Shown: positions 54,324 to 61,058 of the stretch, piece after piece
Numbering within the stretch: the first letter of the stretch is position 1
How the letters are laid out: each line of letters starts with the position of its first letter
Assembly: GCA_963754135.1 (NCBI GenBank)
Contig: CAVWEY010000003.1
Span: forward strand, 868,001 to 932,000
DNA: 64,000 nucleotides
From: JAJFUI01 sp963754135
Lineage (GTDB): Bacteria; Planctomycetota; Planctomycetia; Pirellulales; Thermoguttaceae
Direction of reading: 5' to 3'
Notes under the pieces: generated by a model
The model's database searches: none
What the model was told of the DNA's origin: nothing
Seen by the model: only the letters and a program-made list of their open reading frames with translations
Made by a program: the position numbers and the translations under genes

Positions 54324-54566
54324 ATGAGCACGCACAAGAACAAGCACATCCGCGAGGCAGTTGACTATGCTCTGGAACGCGGCTGGCGGTTGGTCTTGGC
54401 GGGCCCGCGGGCGCACATTTGGGGCAGGTTGTATTGTCCCAAGGGGAGCCGCGGCGGATGCGCCAAGGCGGTCTTTTCGACGCCCAGGGTGCCCGAACGG
54501 CACGCCCGGAAGATACGCCGGGCAGTAGATGCTTGTCCGCATGAGGAGGGGAATGATGGTCTATGA
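54324..54566 (+). CDS. Small protein of a putative toxin-antitoxin pair
   Basis: 80-residue basic protein: MSTHKNKHIREAVDYALERG WRLVLAGPRAHIWGRLYCP and a C-terminal RVPERHARKIRRAVDACPHE. Helical start, central strands with His/Trp/Cys and a basic helix recall HicA-like small toxins. I recognise the family only as a widespread uncharacterised pair with the next gene. ATG 54324. It overlaps the following gene by 14 bases. It lies inside an island bounded by glgC 3' ends. Confidence 0.55.
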   Translation: MSTHKNKHIREAVDYALERGWRLVLAGPRAHIWGRLYCPKGSRGGCAKAVFSTPRVPERHARKIRRAVDACPHEEGNDGL

Positions 54567-54813
54567 ATTCCGCGTGATACTCAAAGGACTCGACGACGTC
54601 AGCGAGGAATTGGCCGACGCCTTGTTCGAGGCGGGCTGCGACGATAGTACGCCCGGCGTGTTTTGCGGCGTGCCCCACGTTGACTTCGACCGCGAAGCCA
54701 ACTCCTTGGAAGCCGCTATCCGTTCCGCGATCGCCGACGTGCAGAAGGCCGGTTGCGTGGTGGAAAAGGTCGAAATTGGACGCGAGACGTTTGCCGACGT
54801 AACCGCTGGCTGA
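54553..54813 (+). CDS. Partner protein of the putative toxin-antitoxin pair
   Basis: 86-residue protein: YEFRVILKGLDDVSEELADALFEAGCDD, then VDFDREANSLEAAIRSAIADVQKAG and VVEKVEIG. Longer relatives known to me continue into a helix-turn-helix; here the chain stops at ETFADVTAG, so the DNA-binding part seems lost. GAGGAGGGG precedes ATG 54553/54556. It is coupled to the upstream gene by overlap. Antitoxin role is inference. Confidence 0.55.
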   Translation: MMVYEFRVILKGLDDVSEELADALFEAGCDDSTPGVFCGVPHVDFDREANSLEAAIRSAIADVQKAGCVVEKVEIGRETFADVTAG

Positions 54814-54942
54814 CACGCCGCCACGGGCATCAGTAAGAGGGCCAGAGCGGTTTTCCGGGGGAACCGCTCCTGCCAGACCGTGCCGCCGAAGGGGCGGCCG
54901 CGCTCGACTGACGTGTGCGGGGCGTCCAGCTCGGCCTGTCAC

Positions 54943-55035
54943 AACACCGAAGAAACCCCGCACGGCATGGTCCGCGACGGCATCGTCGTCTTGCCCAAAA
55001 ACACGGCCCTGCCGGACGGCTGGCAAATGAATTGA
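54943..55035 (+). pseudogene. Duplicated 3' end of glgC
   Basis: 31 codons reading NTEETPHGMVRDGIVVLPKN TALPDGWQMN and a stop, homologous to the end of glgC at 54141-54239 (NTDETPHGMIRDGIVVMPKN), with many silent and some replacement changes. There is no start codon or upstream glgC sequence. It marks the right side of the segment carrying the toxin-antitoxin-like pair. 54814-54942 holds no other recognised feature. Confidence 0.85.
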
Positions 55036-55073
55036 CGAAGTGGACGAAGCCTTACGTGAGCTCGAAAAGCGGA

Positions 55074-56298
55074 TCAACGCGCGGGCTGGCTCGGGGGAGA
55101 TTGAGTCGCTTGGGCTTTGCCCGACTGACGGTCTTTCTCGGCGGGTTCGATGCGTAGCGGCGAGTTTGCGTCAAAGCAGTAGCCCTCCGGCGGGATCTGC
55201 GCAGGTGGCCATGGCAATGGCCCCGGGTACGGTGGATTGTATGCAAGCACGCCCGTCGCCTTCACTCGTTTACCGTCATAGGCGAGGGCCGCGTTTTCCC
55301 GGCTAAAGGTAAAGTAGATTACGCCGCGGTGTGTCTCGATACCGTCACCCGGCTTTGCTAACGGGTTCACAGTGCCGTCAATCGTGACTTCCAGCCCTGC
55401 CAGGGCCCGAAGGTCGTGGGTCTTGCCGTAGCCTATGCCCAAAAGCGTGTCATCGGAGACGATCAGGCTCAGCGTCTTACCGCCGTTCAGGTTGTAGTCA
55501 AGGTACTGGCGATTGGAGACACGAATTATCCCCTGCGGCTTGCCGAGCCGGGCCTCGACCGCGGAACGCAGCGACCGCCGATCGAAGAACTGCTGGCCGT
55601 GGAGCAAGTCCAACACACGCCCCTGAGAGACGACGAAGGTTATCGTGGCGCCGTTGGAAAATCGGTACTCCAGATGAGGTTGGCCCGCGATCGTCGTCAG
55701 AGTGTCGGGCTTCCCCAGCCGAGCCTCGATGGCGGACACCACCACCTGATTCGGAGGGACCGGCGCGGGCCAGTCAAAACGGACCTCCAGGTCCTTTCCG
55801 GCTTGGAAGTCAGCCTCGGCGTCCCGCAATACCCGCTTCCAGTCAAACTCCCATCGCCTGTCGTCGTCGGAGAACAGCCTCAGATCGGCCACGCCCGTGT
55901 CGTCCATCGTGCCCAAGCCGGCCTGCAAGAGCGCGCTGCGCCATTTCACCCCAGCCGCCCTCAAGCCAGACCAATGGCACGCCATCTTTGTCATTGATGG
56001 GTTGTTTGGCGTTACGGACCTGAAGAACATTGCCCGCGTCGTGCTCGACAAACCGGGTGAGAAACAGTTTCGCGTCCCGCTGGGCATCCTTGTCGGCCCT
56101 CAGACGCACACCCAATAGCCGGCAGCGCACGCCCTCGATCTCCAATTCGCGCCCACTGAGGACCTTGACCTCGCGTACCGGACGAGCCTCAGTCAGCGTC
56201 GCAAGTTTCTTCCAGGCGGCCGTCTGATCCAGTTCCGCGGATGAAGCAAGGAGCGGGATTGCCAACGCCACCACCCACGCAAAAGAGCGAATCACCAT
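55074..56298 (-). CDS. Exported SNase-like protein with two repeated lobes, one frameshift
   Basis: Unrecognised exported protein. Signal peptide FAWVVALAIPLLASSAELDQ from ATG 56298. The N-terminal domain (VLSGRELEIEGVRCRLLGVRLRADKDAQRDAKLFL) resembles a staphylococcal-nuclease fold (D..G..VRLLGI), though I cannot confirm catalytic residues. Two bases are missing at about 55932 (coding CAGCGCGCTCTTG; a longer GCGC run restores the frame), then LLQAGLGTMDDTGVADLRLF. Two tandem repeats follow: SAIEARLGKPDTLTTIAGQPHLEYRF-type and SAVEARLGKPQGIIRVSNRQYLDYNL-type. A Pro-rich tail ends the protein. Function unknown. Confidence 0.6.
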
Positions 56299-56396
56299 CG
56301 GATCATCCCTTTGATTTGGCGTGTCGGGAACAACCGTGTTAAGAATCGAACCGCGATTCATCATACTACCAGTTCCGCGGGTAGGACAAGATGGGA

Positions 56397-57128
56397 CTAC
56401 TCCTCGGGCTTGTAGAACCGTCCCGCCAAGCGGGGCTGAAAGTCGGGCCGACCGGCCAGCTCGGCAATGGCGCGAAGGAACCGGAGCGTCAGCTCGTCGA
56501 GCACCTCGCGCTCCCCTTCCCGGCCGAAGTAGGGCGAGAGGTCGATCGGCCGGCCGATTTCCAGCCGGACGCGGGCGGGCATCAGCAGGCAGCCGAGCGT
56601 CGTGCCGTTGTAGGGCGCGCCGTGGATGTAACAAGGAACGACCGGACAACGGGCCTTGAGGGCCACCAGCGCCGCGCCCGGCCGGCCGGGCAGGAGGAGG
56701 TCCGCGGTGGTGTTGATGCGTCCCTCGGGCAAGATGCCCACCAGACCGCCTTGCTCGACGAGCCGGATGGCGGCTTTCGTGGCCGCCGTGTCGGTTCCGC
56801 CGCGGTTGACGGGAATCACCTCGCAGATCCGCAGGAGCCGCCGGAATGCCGGCTGCTGGCAGTATTCGCGGGCGACCATCCAGTGGACCAGCCGCGGCAC
56901 GGCCAGGGCGATGATGCCGGGGTCCAACGGGCAGCGGTGGTTGCAGACGATCACGGCGCCTTGGCCGGCGGGCAGGGGAAACCGCCCGCGGGTCTCCGCC
57001 CGCCACAGGACCCGCGCCACCACGTAATTCAAGGCATAGAGGAGCGATTGTGCGGGCGAGAGGGGAGAGCGCCGCAACTTCCACACAATCCAACCCGTCG
57101 CTACCGTACCAAGCGCAGCCGCGCGCAA
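56397..57128 (-). CDS. plsC: 1-acyl-sn-glycerol-3-phosphate acyltransferase (PlsC-like)
   Basis: Membrane-associated acyltransferase that forms phosphatidic acid. Motif I NHRCPLDP (HX4D) at about residue 63, motif II region RRLLRICEVIPVNRGG, motif III ILPEGRIN, and motif IV CPVVPCYIHGAPYNGT are present. An N-terminal hydrophobic segment may anchor it. 243 residues, normal. The start appears to be TTG 57128; an alternative start cannot be excluded. Its upstream side faces a family A palindrome and the yfcE-like gene. Confidence 0.88.
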   Translation of the reverse strand: MRAAALGTVATGWIVWKLRRSPLSPAQSLLYALNYVVARVLWRAETRGRFPLPAGQGAVIVCNHRCPLDPGIIALAVPRLVHWMVAREYCQQPAFRRLLRICEVIPVNRGGTDTAATKAAIRLVEQGGLVGILPEGRINTTADLLLPGRPGAALVALKARCPVVPCYIHGAPYNGTTLGCLLMPARVRLEIGRPIDLSPYFGREGEREVLDELTLRFLRAIAELAGRPDFQPRLAGRFYKPEE

Positions 57129-57194
57129 ATGGCAAGAAAATTGCTGATTTCGGCCGATAACATGGGTGACTCTCCGGCCTCCAGTCTACCTCAT

Positions 57195-57275
57195 GGGTGG
57201 CACGCCCTGTAAGGGCGTGTGGGACGTGGCGCTGGAATTCGACAAGCCGCCACGCCCTTACAGGGCGTGCCACCC
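57195..57275. repeat. Intergenic paired palindrome, family A (TGTAAGG variant)
   Basis: Perfect 25-base arms (57195-57219, 57251-57275) in which the loop variant CTGTAAGG is matched by CCTTACAG in the other arm, so both arms changed together. Confidence 0.9.
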
Positions 57276-57335
57276 AGACGCTGACCTGCCCCGCGAGAGC
57301 CATCACCCAAGAATCGAGCACCCAGGATTTGTCTG

Positions 57336-57811
57336 ATGAAGATCGGCGTCATGAGCGACACCCACGGCGATGTCGGCTCCACCCAACGGGCACTGGAAAT
57401 CCTCGACAACCTGCACATCGACGTGACCATCCACTGCGGCGACGTGGGGCTGGAGGTGGTCCCCTTGTTCCACGGCCGCCGGGTCCATTTCGTCCACGGC
57501 AACATGGACGATCCGGGCCGGCTCCGCGAGGCGCTCAGCGGGCCCGAACACACGTTTCACGACCCGCTCGGCACGCTCGAGGTGGAAGGCCGCCGGGTGG
57601 CCTTCCTGCACGGCCACGACGTGAAACTGCTGCACCACACGATCCACTCGGGCCACTGGGACCTGGTGTGCCACGGCCACACGCACGCCTTCTCCAGCAG
57701 CCGCCAGGGCCCGACGCTGGTGGTCAATCCGGGCGCCCTGCGCAGACCCGCCGCCCCTCGCTGGCCGTGGTGGAACTGCCGTCGCTGGAAGTCACGGAGA
57801 TTCCGTTGTAG
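57336..57811 (+). CDS. yfcE: YfcE-type metallophosphoesterase, one frameshift
   Basis: Binuclear-metal phosphodiesterase of the YfcE/MJ0936 family. Motifs: GVMSDTHGD, HCGDVG, VHGNMDD, FLHGHD and HGHTH, all metal ligands in order. One base is missing at about 57745 (CCCTGCGCAGACCCG) after NPGALR; corrected, it ends PSLAVVELPSLEVTEIPL and stops at 57811. The stop codon lies in a family E palindrome. 158 residues, normal. ATG 57336 (MKIGVMSD). Physiological substrate unknown. Confidence 0.9.
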
Positions 57812-57859
57812 GCGGCACACGCCGTGTGCCGGCCGCGCACATGGAGTGTGCGGGCTACA
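57808..57859. repeat. Paired palindrome, family E, between yfcE and rimI
   Basis: Arms TGTAGGCGGCACACGCCGTG.. and ..GGAGTGTGCGGGCTACA, imperfect. It provides the yfcE stop and separates two convergent genes. Confidence 0.82.
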
Positions 57860-57863
57860 TTGA

Positions 57864-58382
57864 TCAGCCCGCCAGCCGCGTGATGCGGCGGGCCGCCTCG
57901 GCCGGCTGCCGCTCCGGCCGCCAGCGGAACTGCATTATGTAGGCGTCTTCCGGCGTGTCGGCATAGTAGCACCGCAGCACGGAGACCGCCCGGAAGCCGT
58001 TCTCGCGGAAGAACAGTTCGCGGCCAGATTTGTCTCGCGGACTTCGAGGACGATGCGGCTGCGGCGTTGCGAAGAGAGTTTGGCGGCGAGCTTGGCGATC
58101 ATCTGGCTGCCCACGCCGCGGCGGCGGCAATCCTCGGCCACGGCGAAATTGAGCACGTGGATGCGGCTCTTGTGCAACTCGTAGATCATGAAGCCCACCA
58201 CGCGGTCTTCGTACTCGGCGACCATGCCGATGCAATTCCGCTGCCGCAGACAGCGGACGAAATCGTCCGCCGACCACGCGGTACTCGAAGCTCTGGGCCT
58301 CGATGGCCAGGACTTCGGGCATGTCGCGGCGGATCAGCCAGCGGATATGGACCCGCACCTCCTGCTGTTGTTCGATTTGCAC
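57864..58382 (-). CDS. rimI: Ribosomal protein S18-alanine N-acetyltransferase RimI-like, two frameshifts
   Basis: GNAT enzyme likely to acetylate an N-terminal alanine. GTG 58382 follows GGAGG by five bases. The start reads VHIRWLIRRDMPEVLAIEAQ SFEY. Two bases are missing at about 58270-58278 and one at about 58022 (coding GCCGCGAACTG; GCGGAACTG gives AAELFFRENGF). The middle frame gives NCIGMVAEYEDRVVGFMIYE and the acetyl-CoA loop CRRRGVGSQMIAKLAAK, RIVLEVRETNLAA. The end has FRAVSVLRCYYADTPEDAYIMQF, a RimI hallmark (YY....EDA..M). All family motifs are recovered after correction. Confidence 0.85.
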   Translation of the reverse strand: MQIEQQQEVRVHIRWLIRRDMPEVLAIEAQSFEYRVVGGRFRPLSAAAELHRHGRRVRRPRGGLHDLRVAQEPHPRAQFRRGRGLPPPRRGQPDDRQARRQTLFATPQPHRPRSPRDKSGRELFFRENGFRAVSVLRCYYADTPEDAYIMQFRWRPERQPAEAARRITRLAG

Positions 58383-58448
58383 GTCGGCCTCCTTCCTTGT
58401 CGGCCAATTGCCCCGCTTCTCCGGCACGGTTCTCCAGCGGGGGTCCAT

Positions 58449-58773
58449 ACCTTATCACAACCGGCCGAATTCGCCAATAGGAACTATCAGGCAGGGGGCC
58501 GCCCTGCGGCAACAGCGTGGCGTCCCGCGGGTTCGAGCCGGTGGCGGCACCGGTTTCAACCAAAATCGCCAAAATACCTTGTTTGGGGGGTGTAAAGAGG
58601 TTGCACGGATCGACGTTGATGTGTACACTGAGGGGAGAGCGAAATGAGGCGTCTGCGGAGGTCGGAACGCCTTCGCGGACCTGCAAGACGGAACCGAGCC
58701 GGTTCGACGGGGTTAAATGCTCGGAGAGGGCAAAGACCCCGGTGTCGTCCGGCGACCAGAGGAGAGGTTAGTC
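58449..58773. other. Leader region of fxsA copy 1
   Basis: 325 bases between rimI and the first fxsA-like gene. Contains CCAAAATACCTTGTTTGGGG (about 58567-58586), recurring in altered form near 59339-59360 before the second copy. No gene recognised. Confidence 0.4.
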
Positions 58774-59148
58774 GTGTCCATGCGAGTTGTCTTGGTGGCG
58801 GTATGTCTGCTCTTGGTGGCAGATACGCTCGTTCTCCTTCCGCTGTCCCATTTCATCGGCTGGGGAGTCCCCGTGGCCGAGATGGGCGTCTCGGCGGTAA
58901 TCGGGCTGGCGGCGATCGGTTGGTATGAGTGGCGCTGGTCGAACGCGGTCGCCGATCAATTTGAACCGGAGCTACAGAAACCGGGGCGCGAGGCCGGGTT
59001 CTGCGCCGAGAAGATGCTCCTTCTCGTGGCGGGAGTGCTCCTGATTCTCCCCGGCTTCTTGAGCGACGGCGTCGGTTTGCTGTTGTTGTTGCCGGGGATC
59101 CGCCGACTGGTCGTGCAACTATTGCCGCTGTGCGCATCCGGCCTGTAA
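58774..59148 (+). CDS. FxsA-like membrane protein, copy 1
   Basis: Small inner-membrane protein of the FxsA family (E. coli member relieves F-exclusion of phage T7). Hydrophobic segments: VVLVAVCLLLVADTLVLLPL, VSAVIGLAAIGWYEWRW and MLLLVAGVLLILPGFLSDGVGLLLLLPGIRRLV, the last containing the diagnostic LPGFLSD. GTG 58774 or ATG 58780. It is in tandem with a second copy at 59533; the last 30 residues are nearly identical. Function in this organism unknown. Confidence 0.82.
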   Translation: MSMRVVLVAVCLLLVADTLVLLPLSHFIGWGVPVAEMGVSAVIGLAAIGWYEWRWSNAVADQFEPELQKPGREAGFCAEKMLLLVAGVLLILPGFLSDGVGLLLLLPGIRRLVVQLLPLCASGL

Positions 59149-59532
59149 GGGAACGAGTGCAAATTGACCCCAGGGGACGCCTCCTCCGGAACCATGTTCC
59201 AGCCATTACCGCCAATTCTTCGGATTTTTTGCACCCAACCCGCCGTCAGATCGGCTTCTTGGGTGAGTGCGGCACGTCGAAACGGTTTTGGCGTTTGCTC
59301 GTTCCATGTTAGGAGGCCGAATCTTGCCGCGCCCTCGGAAAAATACCTTGGGTGGGGGGTTGTGTGTAGCAAAAATCGTAGGTAGATTAGATTACTTGAC
59401 CACGTCGTGAGACGCCTGCGGAAGCCGGAACACGCCTGCGGGCGGGCCGCATGGCCTGCCCTCTGGGCCGGGCCGCCAGTTGAGAAGGGCAAATGGCGGC
59501 GTTCCGTGTGGCGCGGGAGAGGAGAGGGCGCG
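59149..59532. other. Spacer between the fxsA copies
   Basis: 384 bases, partly a diverged duplicate of the leader before copy 1: AAAAATACCTTGGGTGGGGG (about 59339-59358), GAGACGCCTGCGGAAGCCGG and GGAGAGG before a GTG start. ORFs here have no protein character. Confidence 0.45.
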
Positions 59533-59892
59533 GTGTCCATCCGAGTTCTGGTAATAGCCGTGTGTCTGTTCGTGGCGGCAGACCTGCTCCTGCTCGTGCC
59601 GTTGTCGTATTTCTTCGGCTGGGTGTTCCCGCTGGAAGAGACTGTCGTCTCGGCGGCCCTCGGGTTGCTGGTGATCGGCTACTACGAGTGGCGTTGGTCG
59701 AGCGTCATCGCGGAGCGTCTGAGGAGCGAGGAATCGGGGCCCGTCGGAAACTATTGCCTCGAGAAGATCCTTCTCCTGTTGGCCGGGGCGTTCCTGATTC
59801 TTCCCGGCATTCTGAGCACGGCGGTTGGCGTCGTCTTGCTGTTGCCGGGGGTCCGCCGGCTGGTCGTGCAACTGCTGAGCGCGTGCATCTAA
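59533..59892 (+). CDS. FxsA-like membrane protein, copy 2
   Basis: Tandem paralogue of 58774-59148. Segments VLVIAVCLFVAADLLLLVPL, VSAALGLLVIGYYEWRW, and LLLLAGAFLILPGILSTAVG VVLLLPGVRRLVVQLL; the diagnostic LPGFLSD is LPGILST here. GTG 59533 follows GGAGAGG. The stop overlaps that of suhB on the other strand. Confidence 0.82.
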   Translation: MSIRVLVIAVCLFVAADLLLLVPLSYFFGWVFPLEETVVSAALGLLVIGYYEWRWSSVIAERLRSEESGPVGNYCLEKILLLLAGAFLILPGILSTAVGVVLLLPGVRRLVVQLLSACI

Positions 59893-60758
59893 TCACGGCC
59901 TGACGCCAGGTTTTGCCAGATTGCGCGGAGTTGGGCGTGAAGCGCCGGGTTGGCCGCGGCCAGGAAGTGGGCCTCTTCCAGCGCGAACGGTCCGCCCGTG
60001 GGCGAGGAAATGCAGCCGCCGGCCTCGCGCAGGATCAAGGCCCCCGCCGCCACGTCCCAGATCCGCGTCGAGAAGGACCAGTAGAGGTCGAACCGCCCGG
60101 CAGCCACGTAGCACAAGTTCAGCGCCGACGAGCCCGTCCGGCGGACCGCCTGGCAGCGCGGGAGCATTTCCAGCAGCAACAGCAGGTCGGGACAGTCGCG
60201 GCCGGCGGCGGGCGGGAAGCCGACGGCGGCCAACGCATCCCCGAGCACAGCGACCGGGCTGGTGCGGATGGGCCGGCCGCCCAACCACGCTCCCTGGCCG
60301 GCGGCGGCGGTGAAGCACTCGTCCCGCACGGGGTCGAGCACCGCGCCCACAATCAACTCCCCTTGGCGTTCCAGGGCCAGCGAAACACAGTAGTGCGGCA
60401 CGCCGTGGACGAAGTTCGTCGTGCCGTCCAGCGGATCGACGATCCAGCGGTACTCGGTGCCATGCCCACGCTTGTCGTGGGCATGGTGCCGTTCTCCCGC
60501 GCGTTCGTCATGCCCACGGCAAGCGTGGGCATGGCACCCGCCCTCCGGCCCCGCTTCCTCACCCAGAAAACAGTGCTCGGGGAAGGCGCCGAGGGTGATC
60601 CGGCGAACCGTCTCCTGGGAGCAGAGGTCGGCTTGAGTGACTAGATCGGCGGGGCCTTTCTGGCGGACTTCGACCCGGCCAGCCCAATCCTGGATCACTT
60701 GGCCGCCGGCCCGCACCGCCTCTTCGCACACCCGCAGATAGTCGCTATATTTCTCCAT
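59889..60758 (-). CDS. suhB: Inositol-1-monophosphatase family protein with in-frame palindrome insertion
   Basis: Mg-dependent phosphatase of the IMPase/SuhB/CysQ family. ATG 60758 (MEKYSDYLRVCEEAVRAGG). Metal-site motifs: GEEAG (first Glu), WIVDPLDGTTNFVHG (DPLDGT), and C-terminal WDVAAGALILREAGG. Between GEEAGPEG and YRWIVDPLDGTT about 27 residues (HAHACRGHDERAGERHHAHD-type) are coded by a family D palindrome at 60455-60540, in frame, in what is normally a short loop. The rest is collinear with the family, so the enzyme may tolerate the insertion. It is convergent with fxsA copy 2. Confidence 0.9.
   Translation of the reverse strand: MEKYSDYLRVCEEAVRAGGQVIQDWAGRVEVRQKGPADLVTQADLCSQETVRRITLGAFPEHCFLGEEAGPEGGCHAHACRGHDERAGERHHAHDKRGHGTEYRWIVDPLDGTTNFVHGVPHYCVSLALERQGELIVGAVLDPVRDECFTAAAGQGAWLGGRPIRTSPVAVLGDALAAVGFPPAAGRDCPDLLLLLEMLPRCQAVRRTGSSALNLCYVAAGRFDLYWSFSTRIWDVAAGALILREAGGCISSPTGGPFALEEAHFLAAANPALHAQLRAIWQNLASGRD
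60455..60540. repeat. In-frame paired palindrome, family D, in suhB
   Basis: Inverted arms GGTGCCATGCCCACGCTTGT.. and ..GCGTGGGCATGGCACCC, each a hairpin, 86 bases in all. It keeps the frame of suhB and separates two conserved metal-binding motifs. Confidence 0.92.
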
Positions 60759-60817
60759 GCCGCCCAGTGTACCGGACGAGCCATCAGGCCGACAGGGTAA
60801 GGGTAATTGCCCAGGCA

Positions 60818-60869
60818 GTAGCACAGGCACCCTGCCTGTGTCGTTTCAACAAGCAGGATGGCTGTGCCA
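60818..60869. repeat. Inverted repeat (ACAGGCACCCTGCCTGT)
   Basis: Hairpin ACAGGCA/TGCCTGT followed by a diverged inverted copy (AAGCAGGATGGCTGTGCC). Another family of dispersed palindromes. Confidence 0.6.
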
Positions 60870-60958
60870 CTTGGTAAGATAGGCCGACATTACCCCTAAT
60901 GCGGGTGGTAAAATGGTGGGGCGGGTTGCTTTTCACCAGGATTTTTTACAGGGGGTAC

Positions 60959-60986
60959 TAGACAGTCCCAAAAAACTTGGTATCAT
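60959..60986 (+). promoter_or_regulatory. Sigma-70 type promoter of uxaC
   Basis: -35 TAGACA (60959-60964), 16-base spacer, -10 TATCAT (60981-60986), five of six matches each. Predicted start near 60993, giving a leader of about 65 bases. Confidence 0.55.
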
Positions 60987-61015
60987 CAGAGACATTGGCC
61001 TCTTCTCTGTTCCGG

Positions 61016-61055
61016 CCCCGCCGTTTCGCTTCGCCGCGAGCGGCGGGGTTTTTTT
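61016..61055 (+). terminator. Terminator-like hairpin ending at the uxaC start (attenuator candidate)
   Basis: CCCCGCCG (61016-61023) pairs with CGGCGGGG (61041-61048), followed at once by TTTTTTT. The ATG of uxaC is four bases after the T-run, and there is no ribosome site. A transcript from the promoter at 60959 would meet this structure before the gene, so premature termination may control uxaC. Confidence 0.6.
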
Positions 61056-61058
61056 GTT

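Larger units (their letters stand above)
60759..61058. other. Upstream region of uxaC
   Basis: 300 bases holding an inverted repeat related to GCACAGGCACCCTGCCTGTG (60818-60869), a good promoter (60959-60986) and a terminator-like hairpin (61016-61055). No gene recognised. Confidence 0.55.

Noticed and set aside
52908..54542. 544-codon minus-strand frame opposite glgC
   Set aside because: Shadow of a fully conserved glgC reading frame.
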